Assembly: GCA_963822215.1 (NCBI GenBank)
Contig: CAWGGX010000010.1
Span: 875,201-939,200 of the forward strand
Length of the DNA: 64,000 bases
DNA from: Roseiarcus sp963822215
Lineage (GTDB): Bacteria; Pseudomonadota; Alphaproteobacteria; Rhizobiales; Beijerinckiaceae
Direction of reading: 5' to 3'
The first letter of the stretch is position 1. The number at the start of each line of letters is the position of its first letter. The position numbers were made by a program, and so were the translations under genes. Positions 35,200-42,990 of this stretch are shown here, piece by piece. The notes beneath the pieces were generated by a model. That model had not been told where the DNA came from. It worked only from the letters and a program-made list of their open reading frames with translations, and searched no databases.

Positions 35200-35793
35200 A
35201 TGACCGAGACGAACGCCGAACGCGCAGCCGCGACGCCCGGAGCCGCCGCGCCCGCCGAAATCCCGGAGCGCGACGCTTTCGCCGTGATCGAGGCGCTGAA
35301 CGCCGAAAACACTCAGCTGAAGGACCGCGTCCTGCGGACGCTGGCGGAGATGGAGAATCTGCGCCGCCGCACCGAGCGCGAGGTGGCGGACGCCAAGACC
35401 TATGGCGTGACAAGCTTCGCTCGCGACATGCTGACGGTGGTCGACAACCTGGCCCGCGCGCTGGAGCACCTTCCGTCCGAGGCGAGGGCAGCGGCGGAGC
35501 CGCAGATCCAGTCGGTGATCGAGGGCGTGGAACTGACCGCGCGCGATCTCGAGGCCGCGCTCGGCCGTCACGGCGTCAAGAAGCTCGACCCGAAGGGTCA
35601 GAAATTCGATCCTAACTTCCATCAGGCGATTTTCGAGGCCCCGGACGAGACGCTGCCCGCCGGCACGGTGTCGCAGGTGGTGCAGAGCGGCTGGACGATC
35701 GGGGATCGCGTGCTGCGTCCGGCGATGGTCGGCGTCTCCAAGGGCGGTCCAAAGGCCGCGCCGAAGGAAGAGCCGGCCTCCTCCGGAGACTGA
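35200..35793 (+). CDS. grpE: Nucleotide exchange factor GrpE
   Basis: Releases ADP from DnaK. 197 residues: an acidic N-terminus, a long coiled coil (about 25-90, LNAENTQLKDRVLRTLAEME, NLRRRTEREVADAKTYG) and the C-terminal beta domain with FDPNFHQAIFEAPDETLPAG and GWTIGDRVLRPAMVGVSKG. 95 bases after glnD. I see no clear sigma-32 promoter. The C-terminal tail is Lys/Pro/Glu-rich, as often in this group. Confidence 0.96.
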   Translation: MTETNAERAAATPGAAAPAEIPERDAFAVIEALNAENTQLKDRVLRTLAEMENLRRRTEREVADAKTYGVTSFARDMLTVVDNLARALEHLPSEARAAAEPQIQSVIEGVELTARDLEAALGRHGVKKLDPKGQKFDPNFHQAIFEAPDETLPAGTVSQVVQSGWTIGDRVLRPAMVGVSKGGPKAAPKEEPASSGD

Positions 35794-35796
35794 CGT

Positions 35797-36426
35797 TCAG
35801 GCGCCGGCCGGGGTCACACGCCGCAGGGTCAGGTTGATCCTGCCGCCGTCCGGCAGGAGCGTCGAGCCGCCGCGGACGATGCGGTCGACGCCGTGGAAGA
35901 CGAGCCGCGCAGGACCGCCGAAGGTCAGCGCGTCGCCGGACTCGAGCCGGAACGAGCGGGTCGGCGCATCTCGAGTGAGGCCGCCGATCCGGAAAAGAGC
36001 CGGGTCTCCGAGCGACAGCGAGACAATCGGGGCCGAAAGTTCTCGCTCGCCGCGGTCCTGGTGCAGGCCCAGACGCGCCTTCGAGTCGTAAACATTGATG
36101 AGGCAGGCCTCGGGCGGCGCGGCGCCCGGCGCAAGCTTCGCCCAGGCGGCGAGCAGGGACTTCGGGATCGGCGGCCAGGGGCGGCCGGTGTCGGGATGGA
36201 TCGGTTGGTAGCGATAGCCCGTTTCGTCCGACACCCAGCCAAGCGGGCCGCAATTGCTCATTCGGACCGAGAACGGCTTGCCGGTCTTCGGCATGCGGGG
36301 TTGATAGAGCGGCGCCTCCACGAGCGCGGCGCGGATCTCCTCGCGCAGGGCCTCCTGGGCGGCGCGGTCGAGAAATCCGGGGTAATAAGCGACGCCGGGG
36401 GCGATGGCGATGGAGGCTCCCGCCAT
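35797..36426 (-). CDS. alkB: Alpha-ketoglutarate-dependent DNA dioxygenase AlkB
   Basis: Repairs 1-methyladenine and 3-methylcytosine by oxidative demethylation. 209 residues with Fe ligands His-x-Asp in LGLHQDRGE and the distal His in RLVFHGVDRI; the 2-oxoglutarate Arg is in RINLTLRRV. Substrate-lid segment MSNCGPLGWVSDETGYRY is also typical. The chosen ATG at 36426 has AAGGAG and AAGGAA upstream and matches family length; an in-frame ATG at 36492 would add 22 residues. Convergent with grpE (three-base gap) and divergent from yebC. No Ada-type operator seen. Confidence 0.93.
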   Translation of the reverse strand: MAGASIAIAPGVAYYPGFLDRAAQEALREEIRAALVEAPLYQPRMPKTGKPFSVRMSNCGPLGWVSDETGYRYQPIHPDTGRPWPPIPKSLLAAWAKLAPGAAPPEACLINVYDSKARLGLHQDRGERELSAPIVSLSLGDPALFRIGGLTRDAPTRSFRLESGDALTFGGPARLVFHGVDRIVRGGSTLLPDGGRINLTLRRVTPAGA

Positions 36427-36530
36427 GATCGGTTCCTTCGCTCCTTCCCTAACCGGCAGGCGCAGCGTATAGGGGGCCGAATTCCCTTTCACCCCGTGCG
36501 CGGGAAGGCGCGCGTTGCTCGAGGCGATGT

Positions 36531-37277
36531 ATGGCAGGCCACAGTCAGTTCAAGAACATCATGCATAAGAAGGGCAAGCAGGACGCGATCCGGTCCAAGC
36601 TCTTCTCCAAACTTGCCCGCGAAATCACCGTGGCCGCCAAGCTCGGCATGCCCGACCCGGCGATGAACCCCCGCCTGCGCGCCGCCGTCATCGCGGCGCG
36701 GGCGGAGAATATGCCCAAGGACAATATCGACCGCGCGATCAAGAAGGCCTCGGGCGGCGATAGCGAGAATTATGACGAGGTGCGCTACGAGGGCTACGCG
36801 CCCGGCGGCGTCGCGGTTATCGTCGAGGCGCTGACCGACAATCGCAACCGCACGGCGGGCGAGGTTCGTTCCTATTTCACCAAGGCCGGCGGGTCGCTCG
36901 CGGAAACCGGCGCGGTGTCGTTCCTGTTCGACCGGGTCGGCCTGATCGTCTTTGATCGCAAGGTCGCAGACGAGGACGCGATGCTGGAGGCCGCGATCGA
37001 GGCGGGCGCCGACGATGTCGTCTCCGGACCCGAGGAGCACGAGGTCATCACCTCTGTCGAGGCGCTGGCGGACGCGCAGAAGGCGCTGGAAGCGAAGTTC
37101 GGCGAGCCGCGCAAGGCCGCGCTCGTTTGGCGGCCACAGAACACGATTGCCGTGGACGACGAGGCGGGCGAAAAGATCCTGCGCCTGATCGGCCAGCTGG
37201 AAGACAATGACGACGTCCAGCACGTGACCGCCAATTTCGAGGTTTCGGACGCGTTGATCGCCAAGATGGAAGGCTGA
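36531..37277 (+). CDS. yebC: YebC/PmpR family transcriptional/translational regulator
   Basis: Conserved DUF28 protein (TACO1 homologue), 248 residues. Begins MAGHSQFKNIMHKKGKQDA, continues AKLGMPDPAMNPRLRAAVIA and GGVAVIVEALTDNRNRTAGE, all signature. Members act as transcriptional regulators or help ribosomes through proline-rich stretches; which applies here is unknown. It is often next to ruvC; here ruvC is not in the window. Confidence 0.95.
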   Translation: MAGHSQFKNIMHKKGKQDAIRSKLFSKLAREITVAAKLGMPDPAMNPRLRAAVIAARAENMPKDNIDRAIKKASGGDSENYDEVRYEGYAPGGVAVIVEALTDNRNRTAGEVRSYFTKAGGSLAETGAVSFLFDRVGLIVFDRKVADEDAMLEAAIEAGADDVVSGPEEHEVITSVEALADAQKALEAKFGEPRKAALVWRPQNTIAVDDEAGEKILRLIGQLEDNDDVQHVTANFEVSDALIAKMEG

Positions 37278-37784
37278 GCTCCCGTGCGGCGCCGCCAGGG
37301 CGCTGCGGACCGCCTCGCGTCGGGTTGGGAAGCGCGCTCAGACCCAGCAGCAGTGCAGGCCGCCCCACGGACCGCGCCGGCAACGGCGGTCGGGTCCACA
37401 GTAACCCTAGAAGCGCGGGAGCGGCGGGCCCCAACCTCAGCGGCGCCAGCGCCACGGCCGGTTCGGATGCCAATCGGACGGCGCGGACAGGGTGAAGGCG
37501 GAACACGGCGTGGACGACGCGGCGACCATCAGCGTCGCGCCGGCAAGCGTTACGAGCGCGGCGCGCGGGACGCAACACGAGGTCATGCGGCTCTGCTCCC
37601 GACGCCCCTCAGTCCGTCCGATCCAATGCGCTTGCCGCTGAACCGGTCCTGAACACGGACTCGGGCGGAGGCCCGCGGAAACCACCGCGCTGTCGGCCTT
37701 TTTATCGACCGGCGTCAAGCATTTCAGAAGCTTGCGCCCCGCCTTAGCGGCGTTCGCGAAAACGCGCGGCCAACTCTCCGGCCG
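37278..37784. other. Spacer between yebC and luxR
   Basis: A 507-base stretch with no firm gene. It holds one possible small secreted-protein gene on the minus strand (listed separately). The rest is GC-rich without a recognisable RNA or repeat. Confidence 0.5.
37437..37586 (-). CDS. Possible small secreted protein
   Basis: A 49-residue frame from an ATG at 37586 with GGAG nine bases upstream reads as a signal peptide (RAALVTLAGATLMVAASS, cleavage after CSA) and ends WHPNRPWRWRR. The same frame continues beyond two stops with GYCGPDRRCRRGPWGGLHCC, a Cys/Gly/Arg-rich string of the sort found at the end of small exported rhizobial proteins. It may therefore be a decayed longer gene. No firm relatives recognised. 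Confidence 0.3.
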   Translation of the reverse strand: MTSCCVPRAALVTLAGATLMVAASSTPCSAFTLSAPSDWHPNRPWRWRR

Positions 37785-38609
37785 CTATTCCACCATGGCC
37801 TCGTCCGCGTTGTTCCCCTCCACCTCGCTCCGCATCAGCGAGGTCGCCGGGATCGCGCCGCTTGCCACCGCCACCGCAACGGCATGCGTCAGGTTGATGC
37901 AGTGAAGCTTGTGGCGAGCGGTGTCGAGGTGGCTCTTCACGCTGCCGAAGGATAGGTCCAGAATATCAGCGATCTCCTGGTAGGTCTTCCCTCGCGCGGC
38001 CCAGATCAGACACTGTTCTTCCCGCCGCGACAAGGTTACTCCGCGCGCCGGCAGCTTTCCACTTTTGTTCGCTGCAGAATCGATCAAGACAGACAAGAGT
38101 TGAAGCCTGGCCATGTTGGCGCTCTTGTACGCCAGCCATTCCGCATGCGAATGTTCGCTCGAGAAGGAAACCAGAGAAAATATGCCTCTCCTGTTCCTTA
38201 CCGGAATGGATAACCCATTCCTCCCCATGCCGAAGTTCACGGCATCCTCAAAAAACCCACGAGACGAAGGGTTGTCCCGCGGCACGACTTCCCAGTCAAA
38301 CGGAAGCAATGCATTGGACCCGTGCGCGATCACCGGGTCAATGTTGACATATTGCTTCAGGAAGTAGCGCGACTGCCATTCCGGCGAATAGGTCACGATT
38401 GCGGTGAACAGGCTGCTGTCGGTACTTTTGTTCGAGGCCAGTCGGAGATAGGCGATGTGTCGCACGCCAATCTCGGTCGCGATCAACTTCAGTATCGTAA
38501 CAAGATCCTGCTCATTGTATCCGAGTATCGCATCCGTAAGCCGCAGGGCAGCAGAGTCGATATGCTCGGTTGACGCGGCTGCGTCACGAACGATAGCCGA
38601 ATACGCCAA
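37785..38609 (-). CDS. LuxR-family autoinducer-binding regulator
   Basis: Quorum-sensing transcription factor of 274 residues. The N-terminal ligand domain keeps the conserved pocket residues: Trp and Tyr in SPEWQSRYFLKQYVNIDPV, Asp-Pro, Trp in LPFDWEVV and Gly in GRNGLSIPVR. The C-terminal GerE HTH is LSRREEQCLIWAARGKTYQE, LDLSFGSVKSHLDTARHKL. It is the last gene of the luxI / 81-aa / luxR cluster; its start overlaps the 81-aa gene by 26 bases, so it is translated from the same transcript or coupled. Likely responds to the product of the LuxI homologue at 38988-39629. Confidence 0.9.
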   Translation of the reverse strand: MAYSAIVRDAAASTEHIDSAALRLTDAILGYNEQDLVTILKLIATEIGVRHIAYLRLASNKSTDSSLFTAIVTYSPEWQSRYFLKQYVNIDPVIAHGSNALLPFDWEVVPRDNPSSRGFFEDAVNFGMGRNGLSIPVRNRRGIFSLVSFSSEHSHAEWLAYKSANMARLQLLSVLIDSAANKSGKLPARGVTLSRREEQCLIWAARGKTYQEIADILDLSFGSVKSHLDTARHKLHCINLTHAVAVAVASGAIPATSLMRSEVEGNNADEAMVE

Positions 38610-38829
38610 GGGTCACCTCGTCACGCGCATGAGCAACTAGCCAAGAAGCGGCAGGATCGATCTTTCCGCTCAAATTCGAGCACAACTCAAGCAGGTCGAC
38701 GCAAACATACATCAGCTTATATACGTCTGAACCCGACAGGTTGACACCCTCGACAGTGATCCCAAACTTGCTTTCCTCTGGGCGAGACACCACCGCCTGC
38801 CCTTCAAGCACTTTTACTCTCTTTGCCAT
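38584..38829 (-). CDS. 81-residue protein between luxI and luxR, unknown function
   Basis: Starts MAKRVKVLEGQAVVSRPEES with GGGAGAA eight bases upstream. Then FGITVEGVNLSGSDVYKLMY and a short hydrophobic helix VCVDLLELCSNLSG, ending VTLGVFGYRS. I do not recognise a family. It has no HTH, so it is not RsaL-like. Its 3' end overlaps the luxR start by 26 bases and it lies 158 bases after luxI, so it is part of the quorum-sensing cluster. It could modulate LuxR or LuxI by protein contact; that is speculation. Confidence 0.6.
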   Translation of the reverse strand: MAKRVKVLEGQAVVSRPEESKFGITVEGVNLSGSDVYKLMYVCVDLLELCSNLSGKIDPAASWLVAHARDEVTLGVFGYRS

Positions 38830-38987
38830 TGTCTTCTCCCGCTCGCAAAACCCGGGGACATTCTGCTTACGTAAGGGGAGACAGGCAAGTGGCACATATG
38901 GTGAGAACATATCAAGTACGGAAGGGCGAGCTTGATCGGGGGACTCTCCGCCGGCGCGCATCGGGGTCCCCCGGAGGTCGACCGCGC

Positions 38988-39629
38988 TCAGGCGAAGACG
39001 AACTCCTTGGCCCCCGGGGCCAGCACTGAATCGCCCATCCCGAGCGTCACGCGGTAATCGGCCAGCCGGACCGGGTCGGGCTCGAACAGGCCGGCGTACG
39101 CCATGACGTCGCCGATGCGCTGCGGCTTTCCGATGATCTGCGGCGGGCAGCCGGCCACTCTGAGCACACGAAGGATGCGTGCGTCGAACACCGAGACGAT
39201 CTGGGTCAGGCCGGCCAGTTGGCAGACCTCGCCGATGCCTGCGATCAGTTCGCTAAGCACATAATTGACGCCGTTGTGCATCCGGTCCGGCTGGCCTTCC
39301 GCACTCACGGCGCAGATGCGCGAGCTTTCCCAAATCGTCGCGCTTTCGATCACCTCGCCCTCTTCCAGCAATTGCGGAAAGACGTCGCGCAGCATGTTGG
39401 GACCGGTGGTCGGCAGAAGCCTGAGCGAGCCCCAGTACTGCTCCGTCTTGGGATCGACCGACACCAGATAGAGCGGGTTCAGGTCGTCGAACCGATCCCG
39501 CTCGTAGCCGTCCTTGACGGCCACTTCCCAGCCAAGGCGGGTCCAGAACGTGTCGGCCCGATTGCGGAACATGGCGTCCATCTCCCGCGGGAAGCACGAG
39601 GCGACGGACCCTTCGATAAGCTTCAACAT
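38988..39629 (-). CDS. LuxI-family acyl-homoserine lactone synthase
   Basis: Makes an N-acyl homoserine lactone from SAM and an acyl donor. 213 residues with the conserved residues of the family: Arg and Trp in RNRADTFWTRLGWEV, Asp pair in YERDRFDDLNPLYLVSVD, Arg in WGSLRLLPTTGPNMLRDVFP, and Glu-x-x-Arg in IWESSRICAVS. Acyl specificity cannot be read from sequence; acyl or aryl side chains are both possible. First gene of the cluster; a GC-rich dyad and an SOS-like box lie upstream. Confidence 0.92.
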   Translation of the reverse strand: MLKLIEGSVASCFPREMDAMFRNRADTFWTRLGWEVAVKDGYERDRFDDLNPLYLVSVDPKTEQYWGSLRLLPTTGPNMLRDVFPQLLEEGEVIESATIWESSRICAVSAEGQPDRMHNGVNYVLSELIAGIGEVCQLAGLTQIVSVFDARILRVLRVAGCPPQIIGKPQRIGDVMAYAGLFEPDPVRLADYRVTLGMGDSVLAPGAKEFVFA

Positions 39630-39691
39630 GACGACACCCCTCCAACGCTACGTTCGAGTTCGCCGCCGGGCTTGCCGGTCCTCCGCCCCGT

Positions 39692-39713
39692 CCCGGCATT
39701 CGGCGGTGCCGGG
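39692..39713. promoter_or_regulatory. 22-bp dyad upstream of luxI
   Basis: CCCGGCA (39692-39698) and TGCCGGG (39707-39713) are perfect inverse arms around eight bases, 63-84 bases upstream of the luxI ATG. Its length suits a LuxR-type operator (18-22 bp) but the arms do not match a familiar lux box, and it could instead be an RNA hairpin in the leader. Confidence 0.3.
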
Positions 39714-39743
39714 GCGGCGAGCGGCTTACGGCCGCCGGCTGCT

Positions 39744-39758
39744 GTTTCTGTTTTGTTC
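39744..39758. promoter_or_regulatory. SOS-like box upstream of luxI (one mismatch)
   Basis: GTTTCTGTTTTGTTC differs from GTTC-N7-GTTC at one base. It lies about 115 bases upstream of luxI in a gene-free stretch (39630-39895). Confidence 0.3.
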
Positions 39759-39895
39759 TAGTGCGAATTCGAAGGCCTTTCGATCAACGAATTCGGCTTA
39801 GAGAGCAGGAAAGCTCAGTTCTTGATCAGGCGCTGGCCATGCGGATATACACGGACAGGTGGATTAAATCTGTCGTGAAACGTAAAATCGTCACC

Positions 39896-40246
39896 CTAGG
39901 AGTGTTTTACGGCATGTGTATTGATGGTATGGAAATTATGACTTATGCTATTCTCCAACTGTTCCGATCGAAGTTTTTCCTCTCCTTCCAGAAAGCGGAT
40001 TTCGATCGGCTGGCGCACGTCCGTCGGCAGGAACAGTTCGATGACGCGTAGGCGCCCGCGGCGGTCGACGAACACGGCGCGCTTCTTCGCGCCGACGACG
40101 GCTCTGGCTTCCGAATTGCAGTCGGCGTCGGCGACGGGGGTCTCGGTGTGGCGACGCGGCAGCCCCCAACGCCGGGGCGCTGCGGTAAGGCGCGACCAGA
40201 GGCTCGGCCTTGGGCTCGCATTTGCGGAAACGGCGACGGTAGTCAT
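39896..40246 (-). CDS. Hypothetical protein, 116 aa
   Basis: Starts MTTVAVSANASPRPSLWSRL with GGAGG five bases upstream. Middle AKKRAVFVDRRGRLRVIELF and LPTDVRQPIEIRFLEGEEKL; ends SISHNFHTINTHAVKHS. No family recognised and no signal or membrane segment. The good Shine-Dalgarno and low-GC 3' end, compared with core genes, suggest a real but accessory gene. It lies between the quorum locus and the 40.3-41.1 kb operon, same strand. Confidence 0.5.
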   Translation of the reverse strand: MTTVAVSANASPRPSLWSRLTAAPRRWGLPRRHTETPVADADCNSEARAVVGAKKRAVFVDRRGRLRVIELFLPTDVRQPIEIRFLEGEEKLRSEQLENSISHNFHTINTHAVKHS

Positions 40247-40311
40247 GTGCTCCTCCATTGGTTTTGTTGGAAAGGAACCGGCCGCAGGGAGGCAGCCGGG
40301 ATTCGGGCGGC

Positions 40312-40893
40312 TCACGACCTCTCCTTCGTGACCCCCAACAGATCGCCCAAGAGGTCGAGTCCGACCCTGAGCCGGTCGGTAAGGACGGCGTCGGCGCGCC
40401 ACGGGGTGACGAGTTCGGGAACGAAGCCGCGACATTCGCGCACGCCCGCGCCTTCGATGACGATGCGGATGACGATCGGCCAAGCGGCCGGCCCGACGCG
40501 ATCCTCCGCCTTGCGCATCTTGTCGCGGGCGTGCAGCGCCGCCTCGGCCTGCGGCAGGCCGGGGCGAGGCCCGAAGCCGGTCGCGCCCATCCGCTCGGGA
40601 GCGACGGCGCGCAGAGAGTCGAGTTGCGCCCGCTGATGGGTGCGGCGCAGCGACTCGCCGATCAGCCAGCGGATGTCGTTGAGCTTGGGATCGTGCGGCG
40701 CCAGCACGCGGTTCGCCCGCATCACGTCGAACGGATCGAGGATACGGCGGACGCGATCGGCGTCTCGGGTGGGCGTTTCGCCCGCCTCGCGGGCCCGGGC
40801 GAGCCGCTCGGGTGTTGCGTCGAGCCTTTCCTGCACCCTGTCGGCAAGACTCTTCGGGGAGCGAGGCGGCGATTGTGAGGACTTTGCGCTCAT
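40312..40893 (-). CDS. Hypothetical protein, possible DUF6456-like
   Basis: 193 residues from the ATG at 40891-40893, which overlaps the upstream gene's stop as ATGA. A basic N-terminus (SQSPPRSPKSLADRVQERLD) is followed by LIGESLRRTHQRAQLDSLRA and ALHARDKMRKAEDRVGPAAW, and the helical end ADAVLTDRLRVGLDLLGDLL. The order resembles DUF6456 proteins of rhizobial genomes and prophages, by memory only. Function unknown. Confidence 0.55.
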   Translation of the reverse strand: MSAKSSQSPPRSPKSLADRVQERLDATPERLARAREAGETPTRDADRVRRILDPFDVMRANRVLAPHDPKLNDIRWLIGESLRRTHQRAQLDSLRAVAPERMGATGFGPRPGLPQAEAALHARDKMRKAEDRVGPAAWPIVIRIVIEGAGVRECRGFVPELVTPWRADAVLTDRLRVGLDLLGDLLGVTKERS

Positions 40894-41117
40894 TCGGCGA
40901 GCTCCGCGCAGAGTTGGGCCGGGGACGTACACCAGGAGGCGTCCGGGACGGGACAGACGAGCCTCACGGCCAGCCTGCTGGGGAGAGGCACGTCCGGCGG
41001 GGGCCTCCCGTGCGCGCGCCGAAGGTCGGCGAGATGGGCGGCCGAGGCGCGAGCCCCCTCCGTTCGCGCCGTCTCGGTCTTCGCCCGCCTGCGGCGTGGC
41101 GACTTGGTCTTGGTCAT
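40890..41117 (-). CDS. Hypothetical small protein, 75 aa
   Basis: Starts MTKTKSPRRRRAKTETARTE, a very basic N-terminus; the C-terminal half contains Cys and Trp (CPVPDASWCTSPAQLCAELA). Its stop overlaps the next gene by ATGA, the main reason to believe it. GGAACTGAAGGGGCTGCT upstream gives an AGGGG-type ribosome site. No family recognised. Confidence 0.5.
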   Translation of the reverse strand: MTKTKSPRRRRAKTETARTEGARASAAHLADLRRAHGRPPPDVPLPSRLAVRLVCPVPDASWCTSPAQLCAELAE

Positions 41118-41175
41118 AGCAGCCCCTTCAGTTCCAGGTTCCGGGCTAGCGGCCGTCTTCGAGCCGTCATCTCGT

Positions 41176-41190
41176 GTTCTTGTTTCGTCC
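41176..41190. promoter_or_regulatory. SOS-like box in the divergent 41.1-41.3 kb region (one mismatch)
   Basis: GTTCTTGTTTCGTCC matches GTTC-N7-GTTC except for one base. It lies about 60 bases upstream of the 75-aa gene and about 145 upstream of the S24 repressor gene, so it could serve LexA or the local repressor. The surrounding 90 bases are AT-rich (TATATTCTGTATTTCC), as in promoters. Confidence 0.4.
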
Positions 41191-41334
41191 TATATTCTGT
41201 ATTTCCAAACTATCAGTCAACATTTTGCATTTTCGGGATTGCTGTTTTTCGGAAATCGTGGTTAATCACAAAAGCCGTTGGGCGTCGCCGATTCGGGGGC
41301 GCGCAAATTGCGCCGGACGCCAACGCAACAAGGG

Positions 41335-41928
41335 ATGGAGCACGTGACCGTCGACTGGATCCGCGCCGGCCTCAAGCACACCGGCAAAACCCGCAGCGGC
41401 CTCGCTAAGGCGCTCGGCCGCTCGCCTTCCGCGGTAACCGATCTACTGAACGGACATCGCCGGCTGCGCGCCGACGAGATTCCGATCGTGGCGGAGTATC
41501 TCGGCATTGAGCCGCCCCGTCCGCTCGGGGGCGGCGGCAAGCCGATCCAACCGAAGGCGCCGCTGGTCGGCTATGTCGGCGCAGGCGCGGTCGCTCATTT
41601 CTACGCCGAGGGCCAGGGGCCGTTCGACGACGTCGACGCCCCGATCGGCGCCAAGCCGAACACGGTGGCGGTGCAGATCCGCGGGCACTCGCTGGGAGCC
41701 CTGTTCGACAACTGGCTGGTGTTCTACGACGACGTCCGCGACCCGCCGGACGATGGCCTCATCGGACGCATGTGCGTGTGCGGGCTGACCGACGGGCGCG
41801 TTCTGATCAAGGCGCTGAAGCGGAGCCAGCAGACGGGCCTGTGGAACCTCTTGTCCAACACCGAGCCGCCAATCTACGATGTCGGTCTCGACTGGGCGGC
41901 GCCGGTGCGCGAGATGCGGCCGAGGTAG
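41335..41928 (+). CDS. LexA/CI-like repressor (HTH plus S24 peptidase)
   Basis: About 197 residues. An N-terminal XRE-type HTH (KHTGKTRSGLAKALGRSPSA, VTDLLNGHRRLRADEI) joins an S24-like C-terminal domain. The catalytic Ser is in IRGHSLGALFDNWLVFYDD and the Lys in GRVLIKALKR, so self-cleavage is possible. Starts considered are ATG at 41335 and GTG at 41344 (better ribosome-site spacing). Divergent from a two-gene operon across an SOS-like box, an arrangement seen in phage-type and mobile-element switches, though no other phage genes are nearby. Confidence 0.78.
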   Translation: MEHVTVDWIRAGLKHTGKTRSGLAKALGRSPSAVTDLLNGHRRLRADEIPIVAEYLGIEPPRPLGGGGKPIQPKAPLVGYVGAGAVAHFYAEGQGPFDDVDAPIGAKPNTVAVQIRGHSLGALFDNWLVFYDDVRDPPDDGLIGRMCVCGLTDGRVLIKALKRSQQTGLWNLLSNTEPPIYDVGLDWAAPVREMRPR

Positions 41929-42088
41929 CGCAACCCGCGCCTCGGCTTGGCGGAAACGGGATCCCTCACTCTGGCGGCCTGCCCCGGCAGTCGGAGCGAC
42001 GCCGAAACGTTTGAGGCGGCCCCGTGCGGTCATGATTGTCTCGCGCATCGCAGCGCCGGGCCGAACGCGCGCTCGATGGGGAAATCTG

Positions 42089-42886
42089 GTGCGAAGGGAT
42101 TATCAGACAATTCGGATTGACGACCGCGGCGAAGCGCAGTGGCTGACGCTGAACCGCCCCGAGGCGCTCAACGCGATCACGACTGAGATGGTCGAGGAGC
42201 TTGACGACTATTTTGGCGGGCTTGTCCGGGACCGGACCTGTCGAGTGGTGGTCATGCGCGGGGCGGGCCGGGCTTTCTGCGCCGGGCTCGACATCAAGGC
42301 CTTCGGCCGGGGCGACGCGCCGTTCGGCGGCGGGTTCGGTTTTCAAGGCTTTATCGCCGACGTTTATGTGAAGATGCATCGCTGCCCGCAGCCGATCGTC
42401 GCCCTCGTCCATGGCGCGGCCACGGGCGGCGGATTCGCCTTCGCGCTCGCCGCCGACATCCGTATCGCCGGCGAAAGCGCGCGGATGAACGCAGCGTTTA
42501 TCCGCCTCGGTCTTTCCGCCTGCGACGTGGGCGTCAGCTATTTCTTGCCGCGCACCGTGGGCCGTTCGGTCGCCTTCGACCTCATGCTGACCGGCCGCTT
42601 CATCGACGCGCGCCGGGCGCTCGCGACAGGCCTCGTATCCGAAGTCGTGCCCGACGACCGGCTCGAAGAGACAGCCCAAGGTTACGTCGAGGACATGCTC
42701 GCGACTTCGCCGATGGGCTTGCGCCTCACCAAGGAGGGGCTGAACCTCGCGATCGACGCGCCGAGCCTCGAGGCGGCGATGGCGATCGAGAACCGCAACC
42801 AGACGCTTTGCGCCGGCACGGACGATTTCGCAGAAGGCATGCGCGCCTTTCTCAAGAAGCGGAAGCCCGTCTATCGAGACGCCTGA
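42089..42886 (+). CDS. Enoyl-CoA hydratase/isomerase family protein
   Basis: Crotonase-fold enzyme, 265 residues from a GTG at 42089 preceded by GGGGAAA. Oxyanion-hole loops are AFCAGLDIKAF and GAATGGGFAFALAADIRIA. The second catalytic Glu of true hydratases is not evident (RLGLSACDVGVSYFLPRTVG), so it may be an isomerase, hydrolase or other crotonase member. An ATG at 42032 would add 19 residues unlike the family. No fatty-acid oxidation genes adjoin it. Confidence 0.85.
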   Translation: MRRDYQTIRIDDRGEAQWLTLNRPEALNAITTEMVEELDDYFGGLVRDRTCRVVVMRGAGRAFCAGLDIKAFGRGDAPFGGGFGFQGFIADVYVKMHRCPQPIVALVHGAATGGGFAFALAADIRIAGESARMNAAFIRLGLSACDVGVSYFLPRTVGRSVAFDLMLTGRFIDARRALATGLVSEVVPDDRLEETAQGYVEDMLATSPMGLRLTKEGLNLAIDAPSLEAAMAIENRNQTLCAGTDDFAEGMRAFLKKRKPVYRDA

Positions 42887-42990
42887 GCCGCCACGACCCC
42901 GCTTCGGCGCCCAAGATTGACATGGGACCGCAGAACGACGCATTCGACGCCGACCGCCGATCCCAACGAGCGAGGAAACCTGGCCGACCC

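Noticed and set aside
40312..41928. Prophage
   Set aside because: Only a repressor and two small unknown genes; no structural, lysis, replication or integrase genes within reach.
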